Origin: Actinomycetota bacterium
Lineage (GTDB): Bacteria; Actinomycetota; Acidimicrobiia; Acidimicrobiales; Ilumatobacteraceae
Assembly (NCBI GenBank): GCA_947454105.1
Contig: CANGIP010000015.1
Span: 1-45,606, forward strand
Direction: 5' to 3'
DNA length: 45,606 bases
Position numbers and translations under genes: made by a program. Position 1 is the first letter of the stretch. Every line of letters begins with the position of its first letter. The notes beneath the pieces were generated by a model that saw only the letters and a program-made list of their open reading frames with translations, did not search any database and was not told the origin of the DNA. Positions 16,284 through 24,677 of the stretch are shown piece by piece.

Positions 16284-17159
16284 TTACGGCGCAGTTGCTT
16301 CAAGCAACTCCCATGAGTTTTCGGGACTGTAGCCACCAGCGGGCATGATGATCGAGTTCGCACCTGCATCGATGTGCTCCTGCATACGGTTGCGAATGGT
16401 CTCGATACTTCCCCACGCCACGTAAGTGTCGACCAGGCGATCGCTTCCACCATGTGTCCAATCGGATTCATCAAAACCTTGCGAAGCCCACTGCCTCTGA
16501 TAAGCCGGCAATGGCAAATAGATCGACACCATGGCGCGGCCAACGGCACGACCAATTGCGGGATCAGTCGTCAAACAACATGGAAGCACCACATTGAGAA
16601 CTTTGTCAGCACCAACCAATCCTCGAGCGTGCGTAGTGTGTTCAGGCGTTTGCATATAGGTGTTGGCGCCATCGGCGACTTCTCCAGCAACTGCCAACAT
16701 CTTGGGTCCGTGGGCAGCGATGTAAATCGGAACAGGTTCATAAACCGCCGGAGCCATGATGGGTAATGGACCGCGCAACGCGTTGACGTACTCACGGGTC
16801 TTCTGGACCGGATTTTCCCACGGGATACCTCGCATCTCTGAAGCGATCGTGTTTGAAACTCCGAGGCCATGAATAAAGCGACCGCCAGATAGTTCAGACA
16901 ATGTTCGTGCAGCTTGTGAACTGCAGATCGCATCGCGCCCATACATGTGAGCGATACCCGATGCGACTTTGATCTTGGTGGTGTGATGCAAGATGAATCC
17001 AGCAGTCACGTAAATTTCGCGACCAAAAATATCGGGCAACCACACTGACAGATGTCCGGTCGATTCAAGGCGTTGCACATGCGCAATCAAATCCTTGGGC
17101 TGCATCATGTCGGCGACCGTCATGACACCAGCGACTGGTGACTTTTTAGTTGTGGTCAT
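16284..17159 (-). CDS. F420-dependent LLM-class oxidoreductase (TIGR03620-like)
   Basis: A protein of 291 residues with a strong AAGGAG ribosome site before the ATG at 17159. The luciferase-like TIM-barrel signatures include GHLSVWLPDIFGREIYV, IKVASGIAHMYGRDAI, and LSELSGGRFIHGLGVSN, which resemble mycobacterial F420-dependent family members. Such enzymes transfer hydride using cofactor F420. It is the last gene of a three-gene minus-strand set with the crotonase and dienelactone hydrolase genes upstream (31-base gap). The substrate is unknown. Confidence 0.86.
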   Translation of the reverse strand: MTTTKKSPVAGVMTVADMMQPKDLIAHVQRLESTGHLSVWLPDIFGREIYVTAGFILHHTTKIKVASGIAHMYGRDAICSSQAARTLSELSGGRFIHGLGVSNTIASEMRGIPWENPVQKTREYVNALRGPLPIMAPAVYEPVPIYIAAHGPKMLAVAGEVADGANTYMQTPEHTTHARGLVGADKVLNVVLPCCLTTDPAIGRAVGRAMVSIYLPLPAYQRQWASQGFDESDWTHGGSDRLVDTYVAWGSIETIRNRMQEHIDAGANSIIMPAGGYSPENSWELLEATAP

Positions 17160-17190
17160 TGTTTGCTCCTTGCAATGAGATCATTCGAAA

Positions 17191-17973
17191 CTATGAACGT
17201 TTGAAATGTGGCGTACGGCGTTCGGCCGTTGCTTTAGCGCCTTCAGCAAAATCATTGGTTTGACGCAATCGCAACTGTTCTGCCATCTCGTGCTGCGTTG
17301 CGGCATGTACTAGATCGGCGATATTCCCCCGAAGAGTTGCCCGAATTGATTCGACTGCCAAAGGCGCCGAAAGGGCGATTTCATTGGCTAATTCAAATGT
17401 TTCTTTCAGCAAGTTTTCGGGCTCCGCCAAACGATCCGCGAGACCAAGGGCGTATGCCGCCGCTCCAACAATACGTCGACCAGTCATTAACAGTTCGGCC
17501 GCACGCTGCTCGCCAATAACACGAGGCAACGTGACCGACAAACCAAACCCATGATGAAAGCCGAGTCGCGAAAAGTTGGCACTGACGCGGGTCTCGGTTG
17601 ACATCACACGAAAATCAGCCGCCATTGCTAATCCCAAGCCGCCTCCGATTGCCGCACCTTGTACCGCAGAAATAATCGGTTTGCGAGTTCTGAACAATCG
17701 CTCAGCTGCCCCATAAAGATCGGCAGTCGAATATGCCGGGGCAGATCCCGAGAAGTCGGCTCCTGCGCAGAAGTTCTTTCCGTCAGCACACAACACCACA
17801 ACCCGACAATCGTCATTGTCATCAAGTTGCTCAAGCGCATCAGCCACCGCGGCGATCATCAGATACGAAAAGAAATTGTTCGGACCACGACACAAGCGAA
17901 TTGAATAGACATAGTCGCTGATTTTTTCAATGACGACATACGGTTCGGATTCAACAGCGTTCATAAACGTCAT
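17191..17973 (-). CDS. Crotonase-family protein lacking the classic hydratase glutamates
   Basis: A protein of 260 residues with the crotonase fold: RVVVLCADGKNFCAGADF and GAAIGGGLGLAMAADFRV. In enoyl-CoA hydratases the equivalent of GGGCELA holds one catalytic glutamate and QPE the other; here the positions read GGGLGLA and SANFS, so both are missing. It may be an isomerase, hydrolase or C-C lyase of an acyl-CoA rather than a hydratase. The ATG at 17973 overlaps the dienelactone hydrolase stop (ATGA), indicating translational coupling. An alternative Met lies three codons later. Confidence 0.85.
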   Translation of the reverse strand: MTFMNAVESEPYVVIEKISDYVYSIRLCRGPNNFFSYLMIAAVADALEQLDDNDDCRVVVLCADGKNFCAGADFSGSAPAYSTADLYGAAERLFRTRKPIISAVQGAAIGGGLGLAMAADFRVMSTETRVSANFSRLGFHHGFGLSVTLPRVIGEQRAAELLMTGRRIVGAAAYALGLADRLAEPENLLKETFELANEIALSAPLAVESIRATLRGNIADLVHAATQHEMAEQLRLRQTNDFAEGAKATAERRTPHFKRS

Positions 17974-18716
17974 CCGTCAATCAAATTGCGCGTGAACAGA
18001 TCGAGCAATACTTCCCAGTGTCGAGCGTCGGCGACTGCGTCGTAAGCTGGGCGATCGTTAAAGGCAAAACCATGATGGTTGCCCCAATAACGTTCGATTG
18101 ACCCCTTCACACCCGTGGTTTTCATTGCTTCTTCAAATTGGTCGACCATTTCGAGCGGAACATAATCATCGTGTTCGGCGCAACCCACATAAATCTCACC
18201 GCGCACATCGCCAAGACGAGCATGCGGTGAATCTGGAGAATCAGTCACCAATCGGACTCCATAGAACGACGCCGCGGCTTTCACACGCTCTGACAGTTCG
18301 GCAGCAATAAACAACGCAAATGGCCCTGACATGCAATAACCAACACAGCCGACAGTCGATGCATCAGCTACCGATTCGCTTTCGGCGAATGCGAGCAGTT
18401 CACTGGCATCGCGAACAACCATTCGATTGCCAATTGTGCGCATCAGTTCACTCATGCGTTGAAAAGATTCTTTGCTTGAAAAATCAAGTTCAAAAGCTGG
18501 CGTTGTTCGGTAATACAAGTTGGGCAACATGACGTAGTAGCCGTTGTCCGCAATCCGTTGCGCCATTGAGTGAAGTAACGGACGTTTGCCTGGTGCATCC
18601 ATCAAAAACAAGACAACTGGAAACGGACCAGGTCCTTCGGGGTGCACAACGAATGTCGTCATTGAACCTTCGGCGGTCTGAATTTCAAGATGTCGTTCGA
18701 TCACAAGATTCACCAT
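17970..18716 (-). CDS. Dienelactone hydrolase family protein
   Basis: A protein of 248 residues. The nucleophile cysteine 128 lies in GYCMSG, the aspartate in GCAEHDDYVP, and the histidine in NHHGFAF, which together form the Cys-Asp-His triad of dienelactone hydrolases. Family members open lactone rings in ring-cleavage pathways, but many act on other esters. It starts the minus arm of a divergon whose other arm starts 56 bases away; the shared region holds a perfect palindrome. Its start has no good ribosome site. Confidence 0.87.
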   Translation of the reverse strand: MVNLVIERHLEIQTAEGSMTTFVVHPEGPGPFPVVLFLMDAPGKRPLLHSMAQRIADNGYYVMLPNLYYRTTPAFELDFSSKESFQRMSELMRTIGNRMVVRDASELLAFAESESVADASTVGCVGYCMSGPFALFIAAELSERVKAAASFYGVRLVTDSPDSPHARLGDVRGEIYVGCAEHDDYVPLEMVDQFEEAMKTTGVKGSIERYWGNHHGFAFNDRPAYDAVADARHWEVLLDLFTRNLIDG

Positions 18717-18734
18717 AGTGCGTTTCAGTCAGGG

Positions 18735-18754
18735 TTTCGACATTGATGTCGAAA
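18735..18754. promoter_or_regulatory. Perfect palindrome, candidate TetR operator of the divergon
   Basis: TTTCGACAT, two bases, then ATGTCGAAA. It lies 18 bases from the dienelactone hydrolase ATG and 17 bases from the oxidoreductase ATG on the other side. It also occupies the spacer of a candidate promoter (TTCGAC at 18737-18742, TACGGT at 18760-18765). A TetR gene is the second gene of the plus arm. Size and symmetry suit a TetR-family dimer. Confidence 0.6.
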
Positions 18755-18759
18755 ACGGC

Positions 18760-18771
18760 TACGGTAAGGGT
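18760..18771 (+). promoter_or_regulatory. Candidate leaderless promoter -10 of the plus arm
   Basis: TACGGT (18760-18765) is six bases before the ATG at 18772; an imperfect -35 TTCGAC is 18 bases upstream, inside the palindrome. Confidence 0.35.
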
Positions 18772-19644
18772 ATGGCTGAAATTCACCCAGCAACTGCGGG
18801 CATTCATTTACCTCAAGCAGGTCCGGCGTCTTCAGGGGAAGCCATTCGGCGCGCTGCCGTGTTGGCCGAAGATTTGGGTTATGCCGATGTCTGGGTCAGT
18901 GACCACCTCGCCGTGCCCACCGGCGCCGACTATCCCCCATCGGCCTACATCTTTGAACCCTTCATTGCGATGACGTGGGCTGCCGCGTACACCAAGCGCG
19001 TCGGACTCGGAACGACCGTGTTGGTTCTGCCGATGCGCAACCCGTTGGCGGTCGCCAAGATGGTTGCATCGCTCGACCATATGAGTGGCGGCCGCGTGAT
19101 TCTCGGAATCGCCGCAGGTTGGCTCGAAGCCGAATTCAATGCCCTTGGCGTTCCCTTTGCCGAACGCGGACCCCGCACCGACGAAGCAATTCAAATCTTG
19201 CGAAGAGTCTGGACCGATGACCACATCACCGCCGACTTCCCCGTTCACGATGCCCACTTCGTATCAATGCGCACCAAGCCACAACCATTGCGTCATGTGC
19301 CGCTATGGATTGGCGGACATGCCGATATCGCGTTGCGTCGCGCCATTGATGTTGGCGATGGCTGGCACGGAGCGTTCTTAAGTCCCGAACAAACCGAGCG
19401 TCGAGTGAAAAAGTTGCGTGCGGGTCGTCCCGAACAATCGTTTCCGATTTCAATGCGTACCCGCTGGGATGCACTTGAAGATGACAACGATCTGATCTTG
19501 GCCGAGATTGATCACTATCGCGAGATTGGTGTGACGCACTTTGTTCCTGAACCACGTCAACGCACGCTTGATGGCTACCTGCGCGCGATGGAAATTCAAG
19601 CCGACCTCTTTCGCCGTGCTTCAGTGTCAATGATCGATTCGTGA
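18772..19644 (+). CDS. F420-dependent LLM-class oxidoreductase (TIGR03619-like)
   Basis: A protein of 290 residues from the ATG at 18772 (AEIHPATAGIHLPQAGP). The longer frame from 18718 would read through the palindrome and is rejected. Family marks are ADVWVSDHLAVP, TKRVGLGTTVLVLPMRNPLAVAKM and LDHMSGGRVILGIAAGW, followed by PLWIGG. The luciferase-like fold binds F420 or FMN. It is followed after 10 bases by the tetR gene. It is a different branch from the oxidoreductase at 16284-17159, so the cluster has two. Confidence 0.87.
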   Translation: MAEIHPATAGIHLPQAGPASSGEAIRRAAVLAEDLGYADVWVSDHLAVPTGADYPPSAYIFEPFIAMTWAAAYTKRVGLGTTVLVLPMRNPLAVAKMVASLDHMSGGRVILGIAAGWLEAEFNALGVPFAERGPRTDEAIQILRRVWTDDHITADFPVHDAHFVSMRTKPQPLRHVPLWIGGHADIALRRAIDVGDGWHGAFLSPEQTERRVKKLRAGRPEQSFPISMRTRWDALEDDNDLILAEIDHYREIGVTHFVPEPRQRTLDGYLRAMEIQADLFRRASVSMIDS

Positions 19645-19654
19645 TGGTCTACGC

Positions 19655-20344
19655 ATGAGTGAAAGTTCAACAACTCGCGGTGGTTTCACACCAAGTGGAG
19701 TGGCGGCAGTGCGCCGAGCCTCGGTTGAAAGTTCACCGACCAGTAAAGCAACTCGCACTCGCCACATCATTCTTGACGCAGCACGTGCTGAGTTTGACCG
19801 TTATGGGTACACCAACACCACGATTGAACACATCGTCACCAAGGCCGATGTAGCCCGCGGAAGTTTCTATACGTACTTTGAATCAAAGATTGATGTGTTC
19901 CGGCACCTGGCAGCAACGATTGACCGTGAAGTTGCCAGTGATGTTGTTGCCTTTGAACGCAAACGTTCAGGCAACCCCATTGAGAATCTGCGTATTTCTA
20001 ATAGAAATTATCTCGCGGTGGTGCGACGCAATGCCGATCTATATCGCTTAGTTGACGAAGCATCAGCCCATGATGAAGAAATCAAAAAACAAAGACTGCA
20101 ATCACGCCAACAACACATCGCCCGTGTTGCAACATCGATACGTCGTTGGCAAAGCAAAGGTTGGGCCGACCCCGATCTTGATGCGTCGCTCACCGCAGCC
20201 GCACTGGTTTCTATGTTGTCGGGCTTTGCCCAATGGCTGCATGTCGGAGGCGATACCTACGACGACGATGCCGCCGAACAAACATTGACCGATATTTGGA
20301 TTCGCGCCTGCAAACTTGCCGACCCCGATGAGTTTTCACAATGA
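19655..20344 (+). CDS. TetR-family transcriptional regulator
   Basis: A protein of 229 residues. After a 30-residue polar extension comes the DNA-binding domain with IILDAARAEFDRYGYTNTTIEHIVTKADVARGSFYTYFESK split across residues about 38-80. The ligand domain follows. Its stop overlaps the next ATG (ATGA at 20341-20344). As the only regulator in the divergon it probably represses both arms through the palindrome at 18735-18754, with an acyl-CoA or pathway intermediate as likely inducer. That is inference. Confidence 0.9.
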   Translation: MSESSTTRGGFTPSGVAAVRRASVESSPTSKATRTRHIILDAARAEFDRYGYTNTTIEHIVTKADVARGSFYTYFESKIDVFRHLAATIDREVASDVVAFERKRSGNPIENLRISNRNYLAVVRRNADLYRLVDEASAHDEEIKKQRLQSRQQHIARVATSIRRWQSKGWADPDLDASLTAAALVSMLSGFAQWLHVGGDTYDDDAAEQTLTDIWIRACKLADPDEFSQ

Positions 20345-21555
20345 GCGGAGTGACTCGCGAAACCGTTCAACAAGAAGTTCAGAATTGGTTACAAGCCAAT
20401 TGGGACCCGCAACTTTCACTGCAGGCTTGGCGCGAACGCCTTGTTGATGCTGGCTGGGCAGTTCCATCATGGTCAAGCAAGTGGTTCGGACGCGACCTCC
20501 CTGCGTGGGCCGATCAAGTGGTCGCTGAAGAACTGCGGCTGATTGGTGCAGTTGGTAATCCGCTTGGCAGTGGAATGTCATTAGCAGCACCCACTATTGT
20601 TGAACATGGTTCAGACGAACTGAAACGACTCATCTTGCGCCAAACATTGACCGGTGAAAAAACCTGGTGCCAACTCTTTAGCGAGCCGGGTGCAGGCTCA
20701 GATTTAGCGAGCCTCTCAGCTTCAGCGGTACTTGATGGCGATGAATGGGTCATCAATGGGCAGAAGGTGTGGAATACGAGCGCCCATCATGCCGACTACG
20801 GTATGTTGTTGGCTCGCACGAATCGAGATGGTTCAAAGCATCACGGAATCACCTATTTCGTTTTGCCAATGCGCCAGCCAGGAGTTGAAGTACGGCCAAT
20901 CAAACAGATGAACTATCACTCGTCGTTTAACGAAGTTTTTATGACCGATGCTCGCATTCCGGCCAACATGATTGTCGGAACGTTAGATGATGGTTGGCGA
21001 GTTGCGCGTGCGACTCTTGCCCACGAACGAACTTTTTCCACGATGCGTCGTCCGAAGTTTGCACATAACGCCGCAACTTCAAGTCGTGCGGTACGTGAAG
21101 CCGAACATGAGGCCGAAGAACATTTCAAAACATACGTGTGGTACCCGCAACGTGCCGGTCGAGTTGACCTGGTTGTTGAACGAGCTCAAACACTTGGGGT
21201 CTCAAACGACCCAGTGATTCGACAAAACATTACGGCATTGTTGTCTTTTCAAAAAATGAACGAGTGGACTACTTTACGCGCTCGTACGGCTCGTGCACTT
21301 GGTCGCCCGCCCGGACCCGAAGGCTCGATTGGCAAGTTGGCCGCTTCTGAGGTTTCACGTATGGCCAACCGAGTTCATACGTTGATTAGTGGTGCACACG
21401 CAATGTTGCAGAACGGCGATCATGCGCACGATGCAACAATTGCTGAAGTGTTAGTGAGCACACCTGCGCAATCAATCGCTGGTGGAACCGATCAGATTCA
21501 ACGATCAATCATCGGTGAAAAAATCCTCGGACTCCCCCGTGATGCCAGCAATTAA
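20341..21555 (+). CDS. Acyl-CoA dehydrogenase
   Basis: A protein of 404 residues. It has the N-terminal helical domain, QLFSEPGAGSDLASL (FAD/substrate region), DEWVINGQKVWNTSAHHADY and the C-terminal GGTDQIQRSIIGEKILGLPR. It introduces an alpha,beta double bond into an acyl-CoA with FAD. The start codon is within the tetR stop. Substrate range is unknown; the actinobacterial relatives often act on steroid or branched chains. Confidence 0.92.
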   Translation: MSGVTRETVQQEVQNWLQANWDPQLSLQAWRERLVDAGWAVPSWSSKWFGRDLPAWADQVVAEELRLIGAVGNPLGSGMSLAAPTIVEHGSDELKRLILRQTLTGEKTWCQLFSEPGAGSDLASLSASAVLDGDEWVINGQKVWNTSAHHADYGMLLARTNRDGSKHHGITYFVLPMRQPGVEVRPIKQMNYHSSFNEVFMTDARIPANMIVGTLDDGWRVARATLAHERTFSTMRRPKFAHNAATSSRAVREAEHEAEEHFKTYVWYPQRAGRVDLVVERAQTLGVSNDPVIRQNITALLSFQKMNEWTTLRARTARALGRPPGPEGSIGKLAASEVSRMANRVHTLISGAHAMLQNGDHAHDATIAEVLVSTPAQSIAGGTDQIQRSIIGEKILGLPRDASN

Positions 21556-21558
21556 TTT

Positions 21559-21613
21559 GTGATTCTGGTGTGGTGTTGTTGCGAATAGCGCAACAAAACC
21601 ACACCAGAATCAC
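21559..21613. terminator. Large hairpin between convergent genes
   Basis: A 16-base arm (21559-21574) is perfectly repeated inverted at 21598-21613, with a further eight inner pairs (GTTGTTGCG/CGCAACAA) and loop AATAG. That gives about 25 stem positions with one mismatch. It lies between the convergent acyl-CoA dehydrogenase and surface-protein genes, so it probably ends both transcripts, although neither side has a U-run. Confidence 0.75.
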
Positions 21614-21619
21614 GAGTCA

Positions 21620-23260
21620 TTAACTGGGGACGTTGAACGACCAGTTCACCTGCGCTGGTCCATAGTCCGTTCCACCGAAACCGTCGAGTTGGAAGTAATA
21701 GGTAGTCCCTGTTTCCACAGCCACCTCCAACATGGCGGGGTTGTTCCCGTCACAGGCAACCGATGCATCGTCGCCAGCAAGATACGTTAAGGGTCCCGGA
21801 TCGCTAAACGTATCGATCGTGTAGGCACTGAGCACAGAGTCAAACTGTGTGTTACACGAATCAACCGTCAATGTGCCACTTTCACTCGCAACCCATCTAA
21901 ACCAAACAGTTGAGTTGACAACATCATCGCGAAAAGGATTCGTCTCGCCTGTTTCAACAGTTGCCGACGTCGTATCGTTATTCCAGCTACCACTGATTGA
22001 TTGACTCATGACGTAGGCATCAGCAACGTCGTCATTCGTGAGTGGATTGAACAACCAGTTGAGCTGCGCTAGTCCGACCTCTGTGGGCTCATAACCGTCC
22101 AATTGAATGTAGTAAGTCTGTCCCTCGGTCACACCCACTCGAACCTGAGCAGGGTTGTGTTGACCACTCTCCGCACATTCGGCCGAGGCATCGTCGTCAG
22201 TAATCCATGAGTAGTCATTCCAAGGGTCAGCAATATCGCTGATCGAATAAGCGCTGAGGACCGTATCGAACGACGCGTTACATGTATCAACTACTAATTG
22301 ACCGTCCTGCCAGGCCACAAACTTGAACCACACTGAATTATTTCCACTGTCCGAGCCGTCACCATCATCAAAAGGTGGCTCATCCATTTCCATATCCGCC
22401 GTCGATGTATTGCCGTTCCATGTCCCAGAATCAGCCGTACCTAAGTCGTATGCGTTCACAACAAGGTCGTTTGAAATGCGGTTGTCAATGACAGCAGGAG
22501 TGAAATCCCAGTTCAACGTTGCCGGTCCGTATGAATCGCTGAAGTAACCGCTCAACTGCACGTAGTAGGTCGTTCCCGATATCACATCAACAGTCGTTGC
22601 AGCAGGGTTGTGTTGATCGGGCAAGGCACATCTTGCCCCCGCCCTATGAATATCACCACCTAAGGCCGCATAACCGTCAGCGGGATCAGTCACCCACGGA
22701 TCATTAATGTCATCAATCGTGTACACCACAAGAACTGAGTAGTCAAATGACGTGTCACAGGTATCAATCACTAGCTGTCCGTCGGTTGTTGCGACCCACT
22801 TGAACCACACTGTCGAGTTGGCACCAGGAGAGGAATATGGTTCACCTTCTTCAGTGGTTGCATCAGTGGTGTCGCCAGTCCAAGTGCCACTATCCCCACT
22901 CATGGCATATGCACGGAGAACATCGTCATTAGAGACCACAGATTCAGGAGGCGCAGTCGTTGTTGGTGCAGCAGTCGTTGTTGGTGCAGCAGTCGTTGTT
23001 GGTGCAGCAGTCGTTGTTGGTGCAGTCGTCGTTGTTGGTGCAGTCGTCGTTGCTGTTGACGCGCATGGATCGATCGCCGACGGCGCCAACACCAAGCCGC
23101 CGAGCAACAACAGTGGTGCCACGACGACCGACATTCGGCCAGAAGATTGACGCACCCAGCGCGTCACAATCACCCCAGATACCAAAAGAAATAACCCGGC
23201 GACCACGACAAAAGTCGAACCACCGGTTTCTGGCAAACGACACGTAGTAACAGCCAACAT
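21620..23260 (-). CDS. Three-repeat surface protein with an N-terminal LPETG motif
   Basis: A protein of 546 residues. GGGGCGG precedes the ATG at 23260, and an in-frame stop lies just upstream, so the start is firm. The N-terminus holds LPETG at 9-13, a hydrophobic stretch (16-33) and basic RWVRQSSGR, the usual layout of a C-terminal sortase signal. A second hydrophobic stretch follows (44-61). Residues 68-106 are a Thr/Ala/Pro linker. Three similar domains follow (about 110-250, 255-400, 405-546), each with a variant of SGTW..DT, NSTVWF.W.A, the TC(D/N)..FD core and a final NW.F. They resemble the prepeptidase C-terminal beta-sandwich. It is probably exposed on the cell surface. Function is unknown; binding is a guess. 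Confidence 0.78.
   Translation of the reverse strand: MLAVTTCRLPETGGSTFVVVAGLFLLVSGVIVTRWVRQSSGRMSVVVAPLLLLGGLVLAPSAIDPCASTATTTAPTTTTAPTTTAAPTTTAAPTTTAAPTTTAPPESVVSNDDVLRAYAMSGDSGTWTGDTTDATTEEGEPYSSPGANSTVWFKWVATTDGQLVIDTCDTSFDYSVLVVYTIDDINDPWVTDPADGYAALGGDIHRAGARCALPDQHNPAATTVDVISGTTYYVQLSGYFSDSYGPATLNWDFTPAVIDNRISNDLVVNAYDLGTADSGTWNGNTSTADMEMDEPPFDDGDGSDSGNNSVWFKFVAWQDGQLVVDTCNASFDTVLSAYSISDIADPWNDYSWITDDDASAECAESGQHNPAQVRVGVTEGQTYYIQLDGYEPTEVGLAQLNWLFNPLTNDDVADAYVMSQSISGSWNNDTTSATVETGETNPFRDDVVNSTVWFRWVASESGTLTVDSCNTQFDSVLSAYTIDTFSDPGPLTYLAGDDASVACDGNNPAMLEVAVETGTTYYFQLDGFGGTDYGPAQVNWSFNVPS
22953..23057 (-). repeat. 18-base tandem repeat coding for a Thr/Ala/Pro linker
   Basis: About six units of GCAGCAGTCGTTGTTGGT and variants encode a six-residue period such as APTTTA. 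It lies inside the surface-protein gene and could vary in length between strains. Confidence 0.85.
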
Positions 23261-23383
23261 TTTCCGCCCCGATCAAGTTAACGAACAAATCTTTACAGTT
23301 GTAGTTCATTGGGGGCAGGTTTGCAATGACAATTTCAACAAAAAAGCAGAAATCACCGAAATTCTTATTGACAGACAAAATCC

Positions 23384-24043
23384 TCACGCAGTGCTGATGA
23401 CGTAATCAAGAAGTTGATGTGTGCGCAAAGAGTGGTCATCCTCGTTCGCACGAATACCTTCAACTAACGCACTGACATCAGGAGTATCAACCTTGAAGGT
23501 TGTTGCCAATCTTTCAACGATGTCGCCCGTGAATTCAATATGCGGTTGAATGCCCCACGCATTCCCCACACGAAAGAATGTGTCGGCGTGCGGCAATCGT
23601 GCTATGACTTCAGCACCAATGGGAGCAGTGATTGCATCCTCGTGCCACACTGCCCAGTTTCCCCGAACAACGTCGGTTGCAGATGGTGTCAGAGTCATTT
23701 CGGTGAACGCACGGAAAGTTTGATCCATTCGGCGAACGCTTCCACCTAGCGCACAAGCCAACACCTGCGCTCCGAAGCAAATACCTACAAAAGGTCGACC
23801 GCTAGAAAGCCACTGGCGAACCAATTCAATTTCCTGTTGTGCCGGCGCTAGGCAATAGCCGTCCGCGACCGAGTTAGGTGAGCCCAACACAAAAAGAATG
23901 TCTCCCTCGACATTGTCAAGGGAGACAGGTGAATCTTCTCGGTACACATGCTCGACTTCATATTCACGAAGTTCAAACCAAGTACCAATATTTCCTAATT
24001 CATGCGCAACCGCGCGATGCGATAAAACAATCGCGCGTTTCAT
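23384..24043 (-). CDS. Class I glutamine amidotransferase-like protein
   Basis: A protein of 219 residues related to the amidotransferase part of GMP synthase. The nucleophile cysteine is in GICFGAQVLACALGG, and HIEF supplies the His and Glu of the triad. FVLGSPNSVAD and the oxyanion region are present. It is a free-standing protein with no synthase partner nearby, as in the GMP synthase-like amidotransferases whose acceptor is unknown. It is adjacent (one base) to the nitrobindin-like gene. Confidence 0.85.
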   Translation of the reverse strand: MKRAIVLSHRAVAHELGNIGTWFELREYEVEHVYREDSPVSLDNVEGDILFVLGSPNSVADGYCLAPAQQEIELVRQWLSSGRPFVGICFGAQVLACALGGSVRRMDQTFRAFTEMTLTPSATDVVRGNWAVWHEDAITAPIGAEVIARLPHADTFFRVGNAWGIQPHIEFTGDIVERLATTFKVDTPDVSALVEGIRANEDDHSLRTHQLLDYVISTA

Positions 24044-24044
24044 T

Positions 24045-24599
24045 TCAGGCCACGCGAGTAAGGGTTGCGCTGTCTGTGTGCGGGAAAATGTCCGGGAACT
24101 GATCCATCTTCAGGCTGCTGTTTTCGGTATATCTCCATGAATCAGGACCATTAACGGTGACTGTCACGGTGTACGCCCGAGTACTGGCATGCTGACCGAG
24201 GTAGGTGTTTTCACCAATTGCATAACTTGACGAACCTAGTTCGGCACTCATCGTGAATTCTTTGGCATCTGCAGTTGTCTTACCGCCAGCCAATACGACG
24301 ATTCCACGAGGAACAACAAAACCGCGAAGAACTTCGCCAGTTGCTGCGTCCCACAACCAATAACCGACTTCCGTATGGAATGGGTTGGTTTCATCATCGC
24401 GCCACATAGCGGTCTTGTAATCAAGTCCATACAGAGATTGCGAGCCATTTTCGACTGGGCCGAACGGCTTCATCGTCACCTTTTCAAGGTAAGGCGTCTT
24501 CCACACTTCGCCGCGGCTGTGTGAATACGACGTGTCAAGGCCACCTTGACCCTGCCATTCTCCGATTAATCCTGCGAGAGGGCCCCATTCTTTTGACAT
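24045..24599 (-). CDS. Nitrobindin-like heme-binding beta-barrel (FABP family)
   Basis: A protein of 184 residues. The ATG at 24599 has AGGTG six bases before it; an upstream TTG at 24620 is less likely. GPLAGLIGEWQGQGGL matches the start of the FABP-like/nitrobindin family (L..L.GtW.G.G). The rest is beta-strand rich, including TEVGYWLWDAATGEVLRGF and a C-terminal WRYTENSSLKM. Family members bind heme and nitric oxide in some bacteria. The heme-ligand histidine cannot be assigned with certainty. It is coupled to the amidotransferase-like gene. Confidence 0.7.
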   Translation of the reverse strand: MSKEWGPLAGLIGEWQGQGGLDTSYSHSRGEVWKTPYLEKVTMKPFGPVENGSQSLYGLDYKTAMWRDDETNPFHTEVGYWLWDAATGEVLRGFVVPRGIVVLAGGKTTADAKEFTMSAELGSSSYAIGENTYLGQHASTRAYTVTVTVNGPDSWRYTENSSLKMDQFPDIFPHTDSATLTRVA

Positions 24600-24677
24600 T
24601 TCATACACCTGAGCTTTCAATTTTAACTACGACAGCAATCTGCACTAATCAAACCTTAGTTCAATATCCTGAGAACC

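Noticed and set aside
22953-23057. CRISPR-like array
   Set aside because: The repeats are contiguous 18-base units without spacers and encode a Thr/Ala/Pro linker.
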